Assembly: GCA_016791475.1 (NCBI GenBank)
Contig: JAEUWI010000030.1
Location: 1 to 64,000 of the forward strand
Length of the DNA stretch: 64,000 nt
Reading direction: 5' to 3'
Origin: Candidatus Hydrogenedentota bacterium
GTDB lineage: Bacteria; Hydrogenedentota; Hydrogenedentia; Hydrogenedentales; JAEUWI01
Part shown: positions 52,297-59,484 of the stretch, in pieces
How the letters are laid out: every line of letters starts with the position of its first letter
Position numbering within the stretch: position 1 is the first letter of the stretch
The notes under the pieces: model-generated
Database searches by the model: none
Told to the model about the DNA's origin: nothing
What the model saw: only the letters and a program-made list of their open reading frames with translations
Position numbers and translations under genes: made by a program

Positions 52297-54657
52297 TTAT
52301 TGCGCCGCCGGGTCCAGCGAGTAGCCCCGTTGCGCGCGAGCGCTTTTGACCACGAGTTGGTCTCCCCGCTGCCGCACCTGAATTCCACCGTGGTAGTCCG
52401 TGCGGTAGAGGGCGATGTGCCTTTCCGTATAGCGGGGAACGACCTCCCGGCCCATGGCTTCTCGGCGGGCGCTGGCCCGGGTTGAGACCACGGCGATGGT
52501 GGGCGATACGGCATCGAGAAAGGTCGCGCTGCTGGAGGTGTGGGAGCCGTGGTGGGGCACTTTCAAGACGTCCACGGGCTGCAAGCGGGGAAGGAGTTCG
52601 CGTTCCGCTTCCACCTCGATATCGCCCGACAGAAGGGCGCTTAGACCGGGCCATTCAATCTGGAGTACCACGGACTGGTTGTTCACGCCTCGGAGGTTGG
52701 AGTCGAGGGTTGGGTGAATCACGGACACCGTTGCGCCCGCAGCCGCGATTGACTCCGAGGTCCGTACGCGGCGGACGGGCACATCCTGTTCTGCGCAGGC
52801 TTCCAGCAAGGCGAGCTCCAGGACGTTCGTGGATGATTTGGGCCAGAGGATAACCTCGCCGATGTCGATCTGCCGCATGACACTGATCGCGCCTCCGATG
52901 TGATCGCGATCCGCGTGGGTGATGACCATGTAGTCAATCTGGTCGATTCCATGGGCCAGGAGCCAGGTCGTGACCACGCGCTTGCCCATGTCCAGGTAAT
53001 CACTCTTGTCGCCCGCATCCACCAGAAGCGTGGTGCCGCCGGGCGTCCGGATAAAGGCTGAATCGCCATGGCCCACATCGAGGAAGTCCAGGGTGGCCGG
53101 GGGAAAGAGGGGGCGCCAAAGAAGCCAGGCGAGGAGGGCCGCCGTCAGGGAGAACCGGGTCCAGTGCCGCGCGCGTTCGGGCTCGAAGAGAAGTCTGGCC
53201 AGCCCCACCGCTGCGGCCACGTAGAGCAGTCCGGCGATGAGGGTCGGGCTGGTCACGGTGATGAAGGCGAGAGGCAGTTGGGCGAAGTAAACGGCGATCC
53301 ACTCGATCAGATAGATCAGCGGGGCGGCGGCGTGACCGAAGAGGCTCGCCACGGCGGTAGAGAAGGGGGCGAGCAAAAGGACCAGCATGCAGAGCCAAAG
53401 CACACCGGTCAGCAGCGGTATGACCATGAGATTGCACACCGAGCCCAAGACGGGAACGAGGTGAAAGAAGTGGGCCGCCAGGGGAAGGGGCAGTATGGAT
53501 ACGCCCAGGGTCGTGGCCACATTCTGCCGAAAGATGAGGGGAACCTGGGTGAGGCGATGGGCGATGGCTTCGCTGAAGACGAGGATTGAGGCCAGGCTGC
53601 CAAAGGAGAGGATGAAGGCGGTATCCCAGAGCAGTCCGGGGTTTGCGCCGAGGAAGAGGAGGGCCGCGATGCTCAGGGCGGTCGGTGCGTCGGGCTCGCG
53701 TTCCAGAAATTCCGCCCAGAGATAGAGGCCGATCATGATGGCGGCGCGAAGAATCGGCGGCCGCGCGCCGGTCATCAGCGCGAACAGGACGACAGCCAGC
53801 AGGACCATGGCGTTGCGCTGCTTACGGTTTCTGATTATGCCCCGGAGCGCCCAGTGGAGGGAGAGATACACGATGCCCACGTGGACACCGGAGACCGAAA
53901 GAATATGGGCGGTGCCTGTTTCGAGATAAGGGCGATAGGCTTCCTCGCTGTAGGTGGCCCGATCCCCGAGCCACACGGCGCGAAGGAATACCTGGATGTC
54001 CGCGGGGGCGGTGCGGGCGAATACGTCGGCCTGCCAGTGGCGCAGGCGCGAGGCCCAGTATCCGATGCTCCACACGGGCCGCGAGAGCCACTGGATGGTA
54101 TCACCACGGGTGCGCAGGGCACTGTGGTAACCCAGGGTACGATAATAGTCTTCCGCGCCGCCGATCCCCAGGTTGACCTCGCCGAGTACGGGGTCCAGTT
54201 TCCCCTGGACACGAATTCGTTCCCCGGTGTGGAGGGGCCGGCGCGGGTCCGACCATCGGACGATAACACCGCCCCGGGCCTCCAGTTGCATGCCACCCAC
54301 TTCCACCCTGTCCGCGTGAAGACGGACCGGCGCATAGTCCAGATCGGCGGTGTAGATCGGGGCATCCATCACGGTGCCTTCAATGCGGTAGATGGAGTCC
54401 GGATGTTGGCGATTGTGGCGGCTCAGGGAATCGCCGTGGCGCATGGGGCGCTGATTGATTTCCAGGGCGACCCCCGCCAGGAGAAATACGAGGGCGATGG
54501 GAACACCGTCGCGATAGGGAAGCGGCCTGGGGAGGAACCAGATCGCCACCAGGGTGACCAGCATTCCACCGATCCACCACGCCGCGTGGTGGTCGGCGCC
54601 ACTGGCCCAGATGCCCGCCGTGAACGCCGACGCGGCCCACACAAGCGGGCGGTTCAC
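52297..54657 (-). CDS. comEC: ComEC/Rec2 family DNA uptake channel
   Basis: This 786-residue polytopic protein carries transforming single-stranded DNA across the inner membrane in competent bacteria. The N-terminal DUF4131 region precedes the Competence domain, seen in HILSVSGVHVGIVYL and GARPPILRAAIMIGLYLWAE. The C-terminal beta-lactamase-like domain has LDVGHGDSAFIRTPGG, VITHADRDHIGGAISVM and LKVPHHGSHTSSSATFL. All three conserved metal or nuclease-domain blocks are intact. The start is GTG 54657 with AAGGG upstream. Other competence genes are not in the window. Confidence 0.95.
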   Translation of the reverse strand: MNRPLVWAASAFTAGIWASGADHHAAWWIGGMLVTLVAIWFLPRPLPYRDGVPIALVFLLAGVALEINQRPMRHGDSLSRHNRQHPDSIYRIEGTVMDAPIYTADLDYAPVRLHADRVEVGGMQLEARGGVIVRWSDPRRPLHTGERIRVQGKLDPVLGEVNLGIGGAEDYYRTLGYHSALRTRGDTIQWLSRPVWSIGYWASRLRHWQADVFARTAPADIQVFLRAVWLGDRATYSEEAYRPYLETGTAHILSVSGVHVGIVYLSLHWALRGIIRNRKQRNAMVLLAVVLFALMTGARPPILRAAIMIGLYLWAEFLEREPDAPTALSIAALLFLGANPGLLWDTAFILSFGSLASILVFSEAIAHRLTQVPLIFRQNVATTLGVSILPLPLAAHFFHLVPVLGSVCNLMVIPLLTGVLWLCMLVLLLAPFSTAVASLFGHAAAPLIYLIEWIAVYFAQLPLAFITVTSPTLIAGLLYVAAAVGLARLLFEPERARHWTRFSLTAALLAWLLWRPLFPPATLDFLDVGHGDSAFIRTPGGTTLLVDAGDKSDYLDMGKRVVTTWLLAHGIDQIDYMVITHADRDHIGGAISVMRQIDIGEVILWPKSSTNVLELALLEACAEQDVPVRRVRTSESIAAAGATVSVIHPTLDSNLRGVNNQSVVLQIEWPGLSALLSGDIEVEAERELLPRLQPVDVLKVPHHGSHTSSSATFLDAVSPTIAVVSTRASARREAMGREVVPRYTERHIALYRTDYHGGIQVRQRGDQLVVKSARAQRGYSLDPAAQ

Positions 54658-54710
54658 CCGTGCTGCCCTTGCACAAAACCCTCCTGAATCCGCAGCGCCC
54701 CACTAATCGG

Positions 54711-54863
54711 CTACGCGCCGATACCGAGGAATCCCAGCAGGTTAATCAGCACGGTGAAGAAATTGTATACCTCGGCTTCCGAATTGTCCTGCGGCACCTG
54801 ACCAGCGAGGATGAAGGAGCGAAAGAAGTCAAAAACGGTTAGGAGTGCATCGACGATAGGCAT
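54711..54863 (-). CDS. Small hydrophobic protein, 50 residues
   Basis: A short frame upstream of comEC on the same strand reads MPIVDALLTVFDFFRSFILA, then a polar turn (GQVPQDNSEAEVY) and a second hydrophobic segment (FFTVLINLLGFLGIGA). Two membrane helices are likely. The ribosome site is only fair (AAAGAAAGAT). Amino-acid make-up argues for a real gene more than its length does. No family recognised. Confidence 0.5.
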   Translation of the reverse strand: MPIVDALLTVFDFFRSFILAGQVPQDNSEAEVYNFFTVLINLLGFLGIGA

Positions 54864-55067
54864 GATTGGATCTTTCTTTGGAAGGGCCGGAGTGAGGCAT
54901 TGCCCTGCACCATGTTAAATGGCGCGGGATTATCAGTCAAGCTCGCGGGGAGCGGCCACAGCACGAGACCTGAAAAATTTCATGTAAAGCGATGCCTTTT
55001 GATTGCAAATAATTGCAAATACTGCGTTCTGGTGTTTTTTTATGATTTTTGATGAATATTTCCGTGG

Positions 55068-55073
55068 TATAAT
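55068..55073 (+). promoter_or_regulatory. Possible -10 element of the HTH-EIIA gene
   Basis: TATAAT preceded by an AT-rich stretch (TTTTTTTATGATTTTTGATG), the most AT-rich segment of this neighbourhood. The -35 is unclear. Confidence 0.45.
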
Positions 55074-55148
55074 CGTCCAATCGAGACAATGACACTGGAT
55101 ACCGCACATCAGAGGCATGAAACCGGATGCTACATGAGGCATGAGACC

Positions 55149-55802
55149 ATGGCGGAGCATGAAATACTGACTTTGGAAGAAGTAGCCGATTACCTGCGGG
55201 TTTCGGAACGTACCGTTTATGAGTGGGCGAACAAGGGAGAAATCCCCTGCGGAAAACTTGGCACCACGTGGCGCTTCAAACGGTCTGAGGTGGAAAAGTG
55301 GGTCGACAGCAAGCTGACCCGCCCCGCAAAGGCACTTCGCACGGATTCTGTTGCCCTGCGGGACGTGCTGAGTCCGGATCGGGTTCGGTTGTTGAACTGC
55401 ACGCGCAAGGACGAGGCCCTGAACATCCTGGCGGACGCGCTGGTGACCGCACCGCAGGTCAAAGATGCCAACGAGTTGCGCCGGGAGGTTTTTGAGCGGG
55501 AAGCGCTCATGAGCACCGGCATAGGGTTTGGGATTGGCGTGCCGCATGTGCGTCTGCCCTCGGTCAGCGACTTGGTTATCGCGGTCGGCGTGAACCGCAA
55601 GGAGCTGGCGGACTATGTTTCGCTGGACGAGCGACCGGTGCAGATAATTTTTATGGTGGCGGCGCGGGACAACCAGCACGCCCATTATCTGAAGACGCTG
55701 GCGGCGATCAGCTCGCTGATGAAATTGCCGGGAGTGCGCGAGTCGCTGCTTGCGGCCCCGGATGCCGCCACTGTGTACGAACTGCTTACCAACCGCACTT
55801 GA
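55149..55802 (+). CDS. Excisionase-type HTH fused to PTS EIIA (type 2, PtsN-like)
   Basis: This 217-residue protein joins a MerR/excisionase-like HTH (LTLEEVADYLRVSERTVYEW, residues 5-55) to a fructose/nitrogen-type EIIA domain (about 75-215). The phosphorylatable His is in GIGFGIGVPHVRLPS. Such fusions occur in several phyla and probably link phosphorylation state to transcription or carbon/nitrogen signalling. The start may be ATG 55149 or an upstream ATG at 55089; homologues begin close to LTLEEVA. A DUF2007 gene follows by 16 bases. Confidence 0.88.
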   Translation: MAEHEILTLEEVADYLRVSERTVYEWANKGEIPCGKLGTTWRFKRSEVEKWVDSKLTRPAKALRTDSVALRDVLSPDRVRLLNCTRKDEALNILADALVTAPQVKDANELRREVFEREALMSTGIGFGIGVPHVRLPSVSDLVIAVGVNRKELADYVSLDERPVQIIFMVAARDNQHAHYLKTLAAISSLMKLPGVRESLLAAPDAATVYELLTNRT

Positions 55803-55818
55803 GCATTTGAGAGTCCGA

Positions 55819-56220
55819 ATGTCAAAGCATACCGAACTTCAGCGCTATCCGAACAGCGCCACGGCCTATCTCGTGAAGGGGCGGCTCGCCCAGGATGGCA
55901 TCGAGTCCTGGGTGCGCCGGGGGAGTCGCTACCAGGCGATGGGTGGCTCCGGGTATGTGGTCAGTGTGCTCCCGGAACAACTGGCGCGGGCGCGGAAGAT
56001 TATCGACAGCACCAACGCGAAGGTCGATCTGGACGAGTATGTGGATCCGAACAACAAGGCCTTTCGGCGTTGTCCCCAGTGCCGCTCCGTGATGGTGCAG
56101 CGCCAGCCGCTGGAGGGCGCCCGGCGTGCGCTGGTCTATGGGACGCTGGGGCTTGGGTTGCTTCTGGTGATCAAATCATATCGGTGTGATAAGTGCGGGC
56201 ACCGCTGGGAAGCGCGGTAG
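55819..56220 (+). CDS. DUF2007-like protein with zinc ribbon
   Basis: This 133-residue protein has an N-terminal DUF2007-type alpha/beta domain (TAYLVKGRLAQDGIESWVRR, VVSVLPEQLARARKII) and two cysteine pairs (RRCPQCRS and YRCDKCGHRW) flanking a membrane-like segment (ALVYGTLGLGLLLVI). The pairs could form one zinc ribbon. Family role is not firmly known; it is named a putative signal-transducing protein. ATG 55819, directly after the HTH-EIIA gene, suggests a joint transcript. Confidence 0.75.
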   Translation: MSKHTELQRYPNSATAYLVKGRLAQDGIESWVRRGSRYQAMGGSGYVVSVLPEQLARARKIIDSTNAKVDLDEYVDPNNKAFRRCPQCRSVMVQRQPLEGARRALVYGTLGLGLLLVIKSYRCDKCGHRWEAR

Positions 56221-56225
56221 CGAGA

Positions 56226-57086
56226 TTAGCTCTCGTGAATGGTGGCAATCAATTCCCCATACCCTTCTCGAAAGGTGGGGTATTTGAAAGAATAGCCACT
56301 TGCGCGCAGGAGGGCGTTGCGGTAGCGGCGGTTCCCCCCACGTTCCGAAGGGCGCGCCTCCTCCGGGCTTTCTTTCATCATGGGCGGTTCGGGCATGTCC
56401 AGTTGCTTCGCAATCCATCGGAGCAAGTCATTGCGGGTTCGTGGTTCATCGTCCGTGGCCAGATAGAGGGGGGCCGGGTTTGGCAGGACCATCAAGTGGG
56501 CCAGGCAACCGGCGCAATCGTCGCGGTGGATGTGGTTCAGGTAGCGGTCCGGTCCGGGCTCGAGGCGTGCGCTTCCATTGGCTACGCTGTCGATCAGCCG
56601 TGTTCGCTCCGGCCCGTAGATGCCGCTGAAGCGCACGACCGTCCCGGGGATACGGGCATCGCGCACTTCCCGTTCACCTTCGAGGAGGATACGGGCTGAA
56701 AAGCGATCCGAAGGCGTGGGGCTGGATTCATCAAGCCACGTGCCGTCGTCCTGGCTGTATACGCCCGTGCTGGAGGTGTAGAAGATACGCTTCAGGTCGG
56801 ACTGTCGGTAGAGCGCGGCCAGGAGATTTCGCAGACCCGAGACGTAGGCGGCGCTGTAGGCCGATTCGGAGTAACCGCTGGCGCTTGACGTGTAGAAGAC
56901 GTAATCGAGGGATTTGGGGATTACGGCCAGGGAGCCGGGGATGGCGAGATCCGCCGTGACCGGTTCGATGCCCGACGGCAACTGGGCCGTGTTGCGACGC
57001 AGTCCGAAGACGGTGTGCCCCTGCTCGGCGAGCTGACGGGCCAGCTCGGCGCCGACGTAGCCGCAACCGGCGATAAGGATTCGCAT
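56226..57086 (-). CDS. NAD(P)-dependent SDR epimerase/dehydratase family protein
   Basis: An extended short-chain dehydrogenase of 286 residues. The nucleotide motif is MRILIAGCGYVGAELARQLA (G-x-G-x2-G pattern). The catalytic serine/tyrosine region is less standard: FYTSSTGVYSQDDG contains the Ser and a Tyr, as in YeeZ-like members that lack a standard YxxxK. HRDDCAGCLAHLM matches the later conserved Asp-containing block. GGGAG before the ATG supports the start. Substrate unknown. It converges with the DUF2007 gene. Confidence 0.85.
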   Translation of the reverse strand: MRILIAGCGYVGAELARQLAEQGHTVFGLRRNTAQLPSGIEPVTADLAIPGSLAVIPKSLDYVFYTSSASGYSESAYSAAYVSGLRNLLAALYRQSDLKRIFYTSSTGVYSQDDGTWLDESSPTPSDRFSARILLEGEREVRDARIPGTVVRFSGIYGPERTRLIDSVANGSARLEPGPDRYLNHIHRDDCAGCLAHLMVLPNPAPLYLATDDEPRTRNDLLRWIAKQLDMPEPPMMKESPEEARPSERGGNRRYRNALLRASGYSFKYPTFREGYGELIATIHES

Positions 57087-57135
57087 TGGGGGCTCCCTTC
57101 GGTTTTCGGTGGGTCTTTTGGGGCTGCAAATGATT

Positions 57136-57162
57136 CGGGCGGCCCGCTAATTGGGCCGCCCG
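57136..57162 (-). terminator. Terminator after serC
   Basis: CGGGCGGCCC pairs perfectly with GGGCCGCCCG around the loop GCTAATT, about 20 bases past the serC stop. AATCATTT follows on the minus strand. Confidence 0.7.
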
Positions 57163-57180
57163 TGAGAGATCGTCTTGAAA

Positions 57181-58269
57181 TCAGCCGTTCCTGGCCTGGA
57201 ATTCCTTCATGAAGGCCACAAGGGCGTCCACGCTTTCCTGGGTGAGGGCGTTGTAAATGGAGGCCCTGAAGCCGCCCACGGAGCGGTGGCCGGGCAGGCC
57301 GTCGAGGCCCTGGGCCTCGGCTTCCTTCGTGAAGGCGCCGTCGAGGTTCTTGTCCTTCAGCACGAAGGTCACGTTCATGAGCGAGCGGCTCGATTCCTGG
57401 GCGTGGCCAATGTAGAAGCCGCCGCTGCCGTCGATGGCGTCGTACAGGGTTTTCGCCTTCTTGCGGTTGATGGCCTCCATCTTCTCCAGCCCGCCGATGT
57501 CGTTGCGGAGGTATTCCGTGACCTTGGCCACCATGTAGATGCCGAAGGCGGGCGGCGTGTTGTACAACGAATCGTTCTCCGCCATGACTTTGTAGTCGAG
57601 CAGCGAAGGCAGGTTGGCCGGCACGCGATCCAGGAGATCTTCGCGCAGAATGACGGCGACCACGCCCGAGGGCCCGATGTTCTTCTGGGCGCCGGCATAG
57701 ATCATGCCGTACTTGGTGACATCTATCGGGCGCGACAGGAAGCTGGAGGAGAAGTCACAGAAGAGGGGGACGTCTCCCGTTTCGGGATCCTTGAAGAATT
57801 CGATGCCCTGGATAGTCTCGTTGGCCGTGGAGTGGACATAGGCCGCGCCGGGATCGAGCTTGAGTTCGCTCTGGTCGGGCATGCGCACATAGTTCTCGCC
57901 CTTGCCGTCCCAGGCGATCTGGACGGTGCCGTGCTTCTTTGCCTCGCCGATGGCCTTTTCCGCCCAGGTGCCCAATTTGAGGTAGTCGGCCTTACCGCCA
58001 TTGAGGAAGTTCATGGCGATCATGGAGAACTGAAGGGAGGCGCCACCCTGGAGGAAGAGGACCCGGTAGTTGTCCGGCAGGTTGAGGAGGGACTTGATGT
58101 TGTCTTTGGCCGCTTCGTGAACGGCGGCGAACTGCTTGGAGCGGTGGCTGATTTCCATGACGGACGCGCCCGCACCGGGGAGAACGAGGAGTTCCTCTTT
58201 CACGCGCTCCAGGACGGGAAGGGGCATGGCGGCCGGACCGGCCGAGAAATTGTGAATACGTTTTTCCAC
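57181..58269 (-). CDS. serC: Phosphoserine aminotransferase
   Basis: This 362-residue PLP enzyme converts 3-phosphohydroxypyruvate to phosphoserine in serine synthesis. The N-terminus HNFSAGPAAMPLPVLERVK is characteristic. MEISHRSKQF and LFLQGGASLQFSMIAMNFL follow, and the PLP lysine lies in GMIYAGAQKNIGPSGVVAVI. PPAFGIYMVAKV and the closing GFRASIYNALTQESVDAL complete the family pattern. GTG 58269 was chosen because AAGGAG stands upstream and the protein then begins at the conserved residues. No serA or serB is adjacent. Confidence 0.96.
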   Translation of the reverse strand: MEKRIHNFSAGPAAMPLPVLERVKEELLVLPGAGASVMEISHRSKQFAAVHEAAKDNIKSLLNLPDNYRVLFLQGGASLQFSMIAMNFLNGGKADYLKLGTWAEKAIGEAKKHGTVQIAWDGKGENYVRMPDQSELKLDPGAAYVHSTANETIQGIEFFKDPETGDVPLFCDFSSSFLSRPIDVTKYGMIYAGAQKNIGPSGVVAVILREDLLDRVPANLPSLLDYKVMAENDSLYNTPPAFGIYMVAKVTEYLRNDIGGLEKMEAINRKKAKTLYDAIDGSGGFYIGHAQESSRSLMNVTFVLKDKNLDGAFTKEAEAQGLDGLPGHRSVGGFRASIYNALTQESVDALVAFMKEFQARNG

Positions 58270-58451
58270 GTGGGCTCTCCTTATAATGGGGATGGACAAA
58301 CAGACCGGCCTGTACTTCGGCAGGGCGCTATGCGCATTGCCGGGATGCAGGCGGAGGGGCCGTTGCCGGGGGATGGTTGCAAGGGAGCGCAAATGATAGC
58401 AGGTTACAGGGGGGGCGCGCCACGTCGTGCGGGCGAAACGCCGTGGGGCGG

Positions 58452-58643
58452 CTACAGGGCCTGGTGGAGGGGTGGTGAAAGGAACTCGTCGGCGACGACG
58501 ATGTCTTCCGGGGGAATTTCCACGATCTGCCCGTCGCGTTCGACCACAATGGAACGGCCCATACGCTTGTGTTCGGCCAGCGCGCGCTGGACGCCAATCC
58601 GCATGCCTTCTGCGAACGCTGTTTGAATTTCGTTGTCGGTCAT
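58452..58643 (-). CDS. Small protein coupled to the zeta-like kinase
   Basis: A 63-residue acidic protein (MTDNEIQTAFAEGMRIGVQR, then RDGQIVEIPPEDIVVADEFL). Its ATG overlaps the stop of the kinase gene by one base (TGATG), so it is translationally coupled. It resembles small antitoxin-like or regulatory proteins often placed beside zeta-type kinases, but no family is certain. In classical epsilon-zeta modules the antitoxin gene comes first; the order here is reversed. Confidence 0.65.
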   Translation of the reverse strand: MTDNEIQTAFAEGMRIGVQRALAEHKRMGRSIVVERDGQIVEIPPEDIVVADEFLSPPLHQAL

Positions 58644-59212
58644 CACGTTGTCTCGCGAATTTTCTGCCAAGTGTCGGATTCGAGTACGGCTATTGTACCA
58701 TTCTTGTCCTTCTTGGCAACCATAACGGGCTCTCCGAAAGAATTGTCCATGCAATCCCAGGTTCGTGCCAAGGGTATATAGAGATTTAGAAAATTCTGTA
58801 TCCCCCGAACGTACCGTCGTCGGACCACATCCTCCGGGATGTGGTGGCCGCCCGCCGCGACGCGGTGCGCGACGCGTTCGATTGCCAGGTCGGGCGACTT
58901 CAGCCAGACGAAGAGCAGGTGAACCTTGTATTCCCTCGCAATGCAGTCCCGAAGGAAGGGGGCAAAGGAACGGGAGGCCATGGTGGTTTCGAAGGCAAAA
59001 TCCTGCTCGGCCGCCACCAGTTCGCGCAGTCGCGCAAGCATGACGCGTCCGGCCTGCAGGGCCACGGACTCCGGGCGGAAGGGCGAGATACCCGCCGCGA
59101 TGGCGTCGGCGTTGACGTATTCCGGGCATTGAAGCCGATCGGGGAGAAGGGCCATGGACGCGGTGGTCTTGTCCGCGCCGTTGGGCCCGCCGATCACGTA
59201 TATTCTGGGCAT
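58643..59212 (-). CDS. Zeta-toxin-like P-loop kinase
   Basis: This 189-residue protein resembles the AAA_33/zeta-toxin-like kinases common in bacterial genomes. The Walker A reads GGPNGADKTTAS where the usual form is GPNGAGKTT; Asp replaces the second-last Gly, which may harm ATP binding. YVNADAIAAGISPFRPE and FAFETTMASRSF fit the substrate and Walker-B-like parts. The Arg pair VVRRRYVRGIQNF is the lid. Zeta toxins phosphorylate UDP-N-acetylglucosamine; other members act on other small molecules. Whether this one is active is open. Confidence 0.8.
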   Translation of the reverse strand: MPRIYVIGGPNGADKTTASMALLPDRLQCPEYVNADAIAAGISPFRPESVALQAGRVMLARLRELVAAEQDFAFETTMASRSFAPFLRDCIAREYKVHLLFVWLKSPDLAIERVAHRVAAGGHHIPEDVVRRRYVRGIQNFLNLYIPLARTWDCMDNSFGEPVMVAKKDKNGTIAVLESDTWQKIRETT

Positions 59213-59484
59213 GGGTCTCCGCTCTCCTCACAAGCCGCAACAGGATTCGCCCACTGTTGGACGTAGTCTGGCACAGTGGCCGGGACAATTTCCTCTCTGG
59301 CGGGCCTGCAAGGCGGCGGGCGGGAGAAGGCCGCGCTTGTATGCGCCTTTCGCTAGCGTTTCCGCACACACCTGCGCTATGATGTGGGTGTAGTGGGCGC
59401 GCTATGTGCCTGAATCGGGTGGAACGCGTTATCGTGACCGGGCAGACGGTCAGGGCTGAGTGGGAACGGGGCATTGGTGAGCCA

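Noticed and set aside
57175-58626. Plus-strand open frame of about 483 codons opposite serC
   Set aside because: Val/Gly/Glu-rich antisense of serC; serC has the family motifs and a ribosome site.
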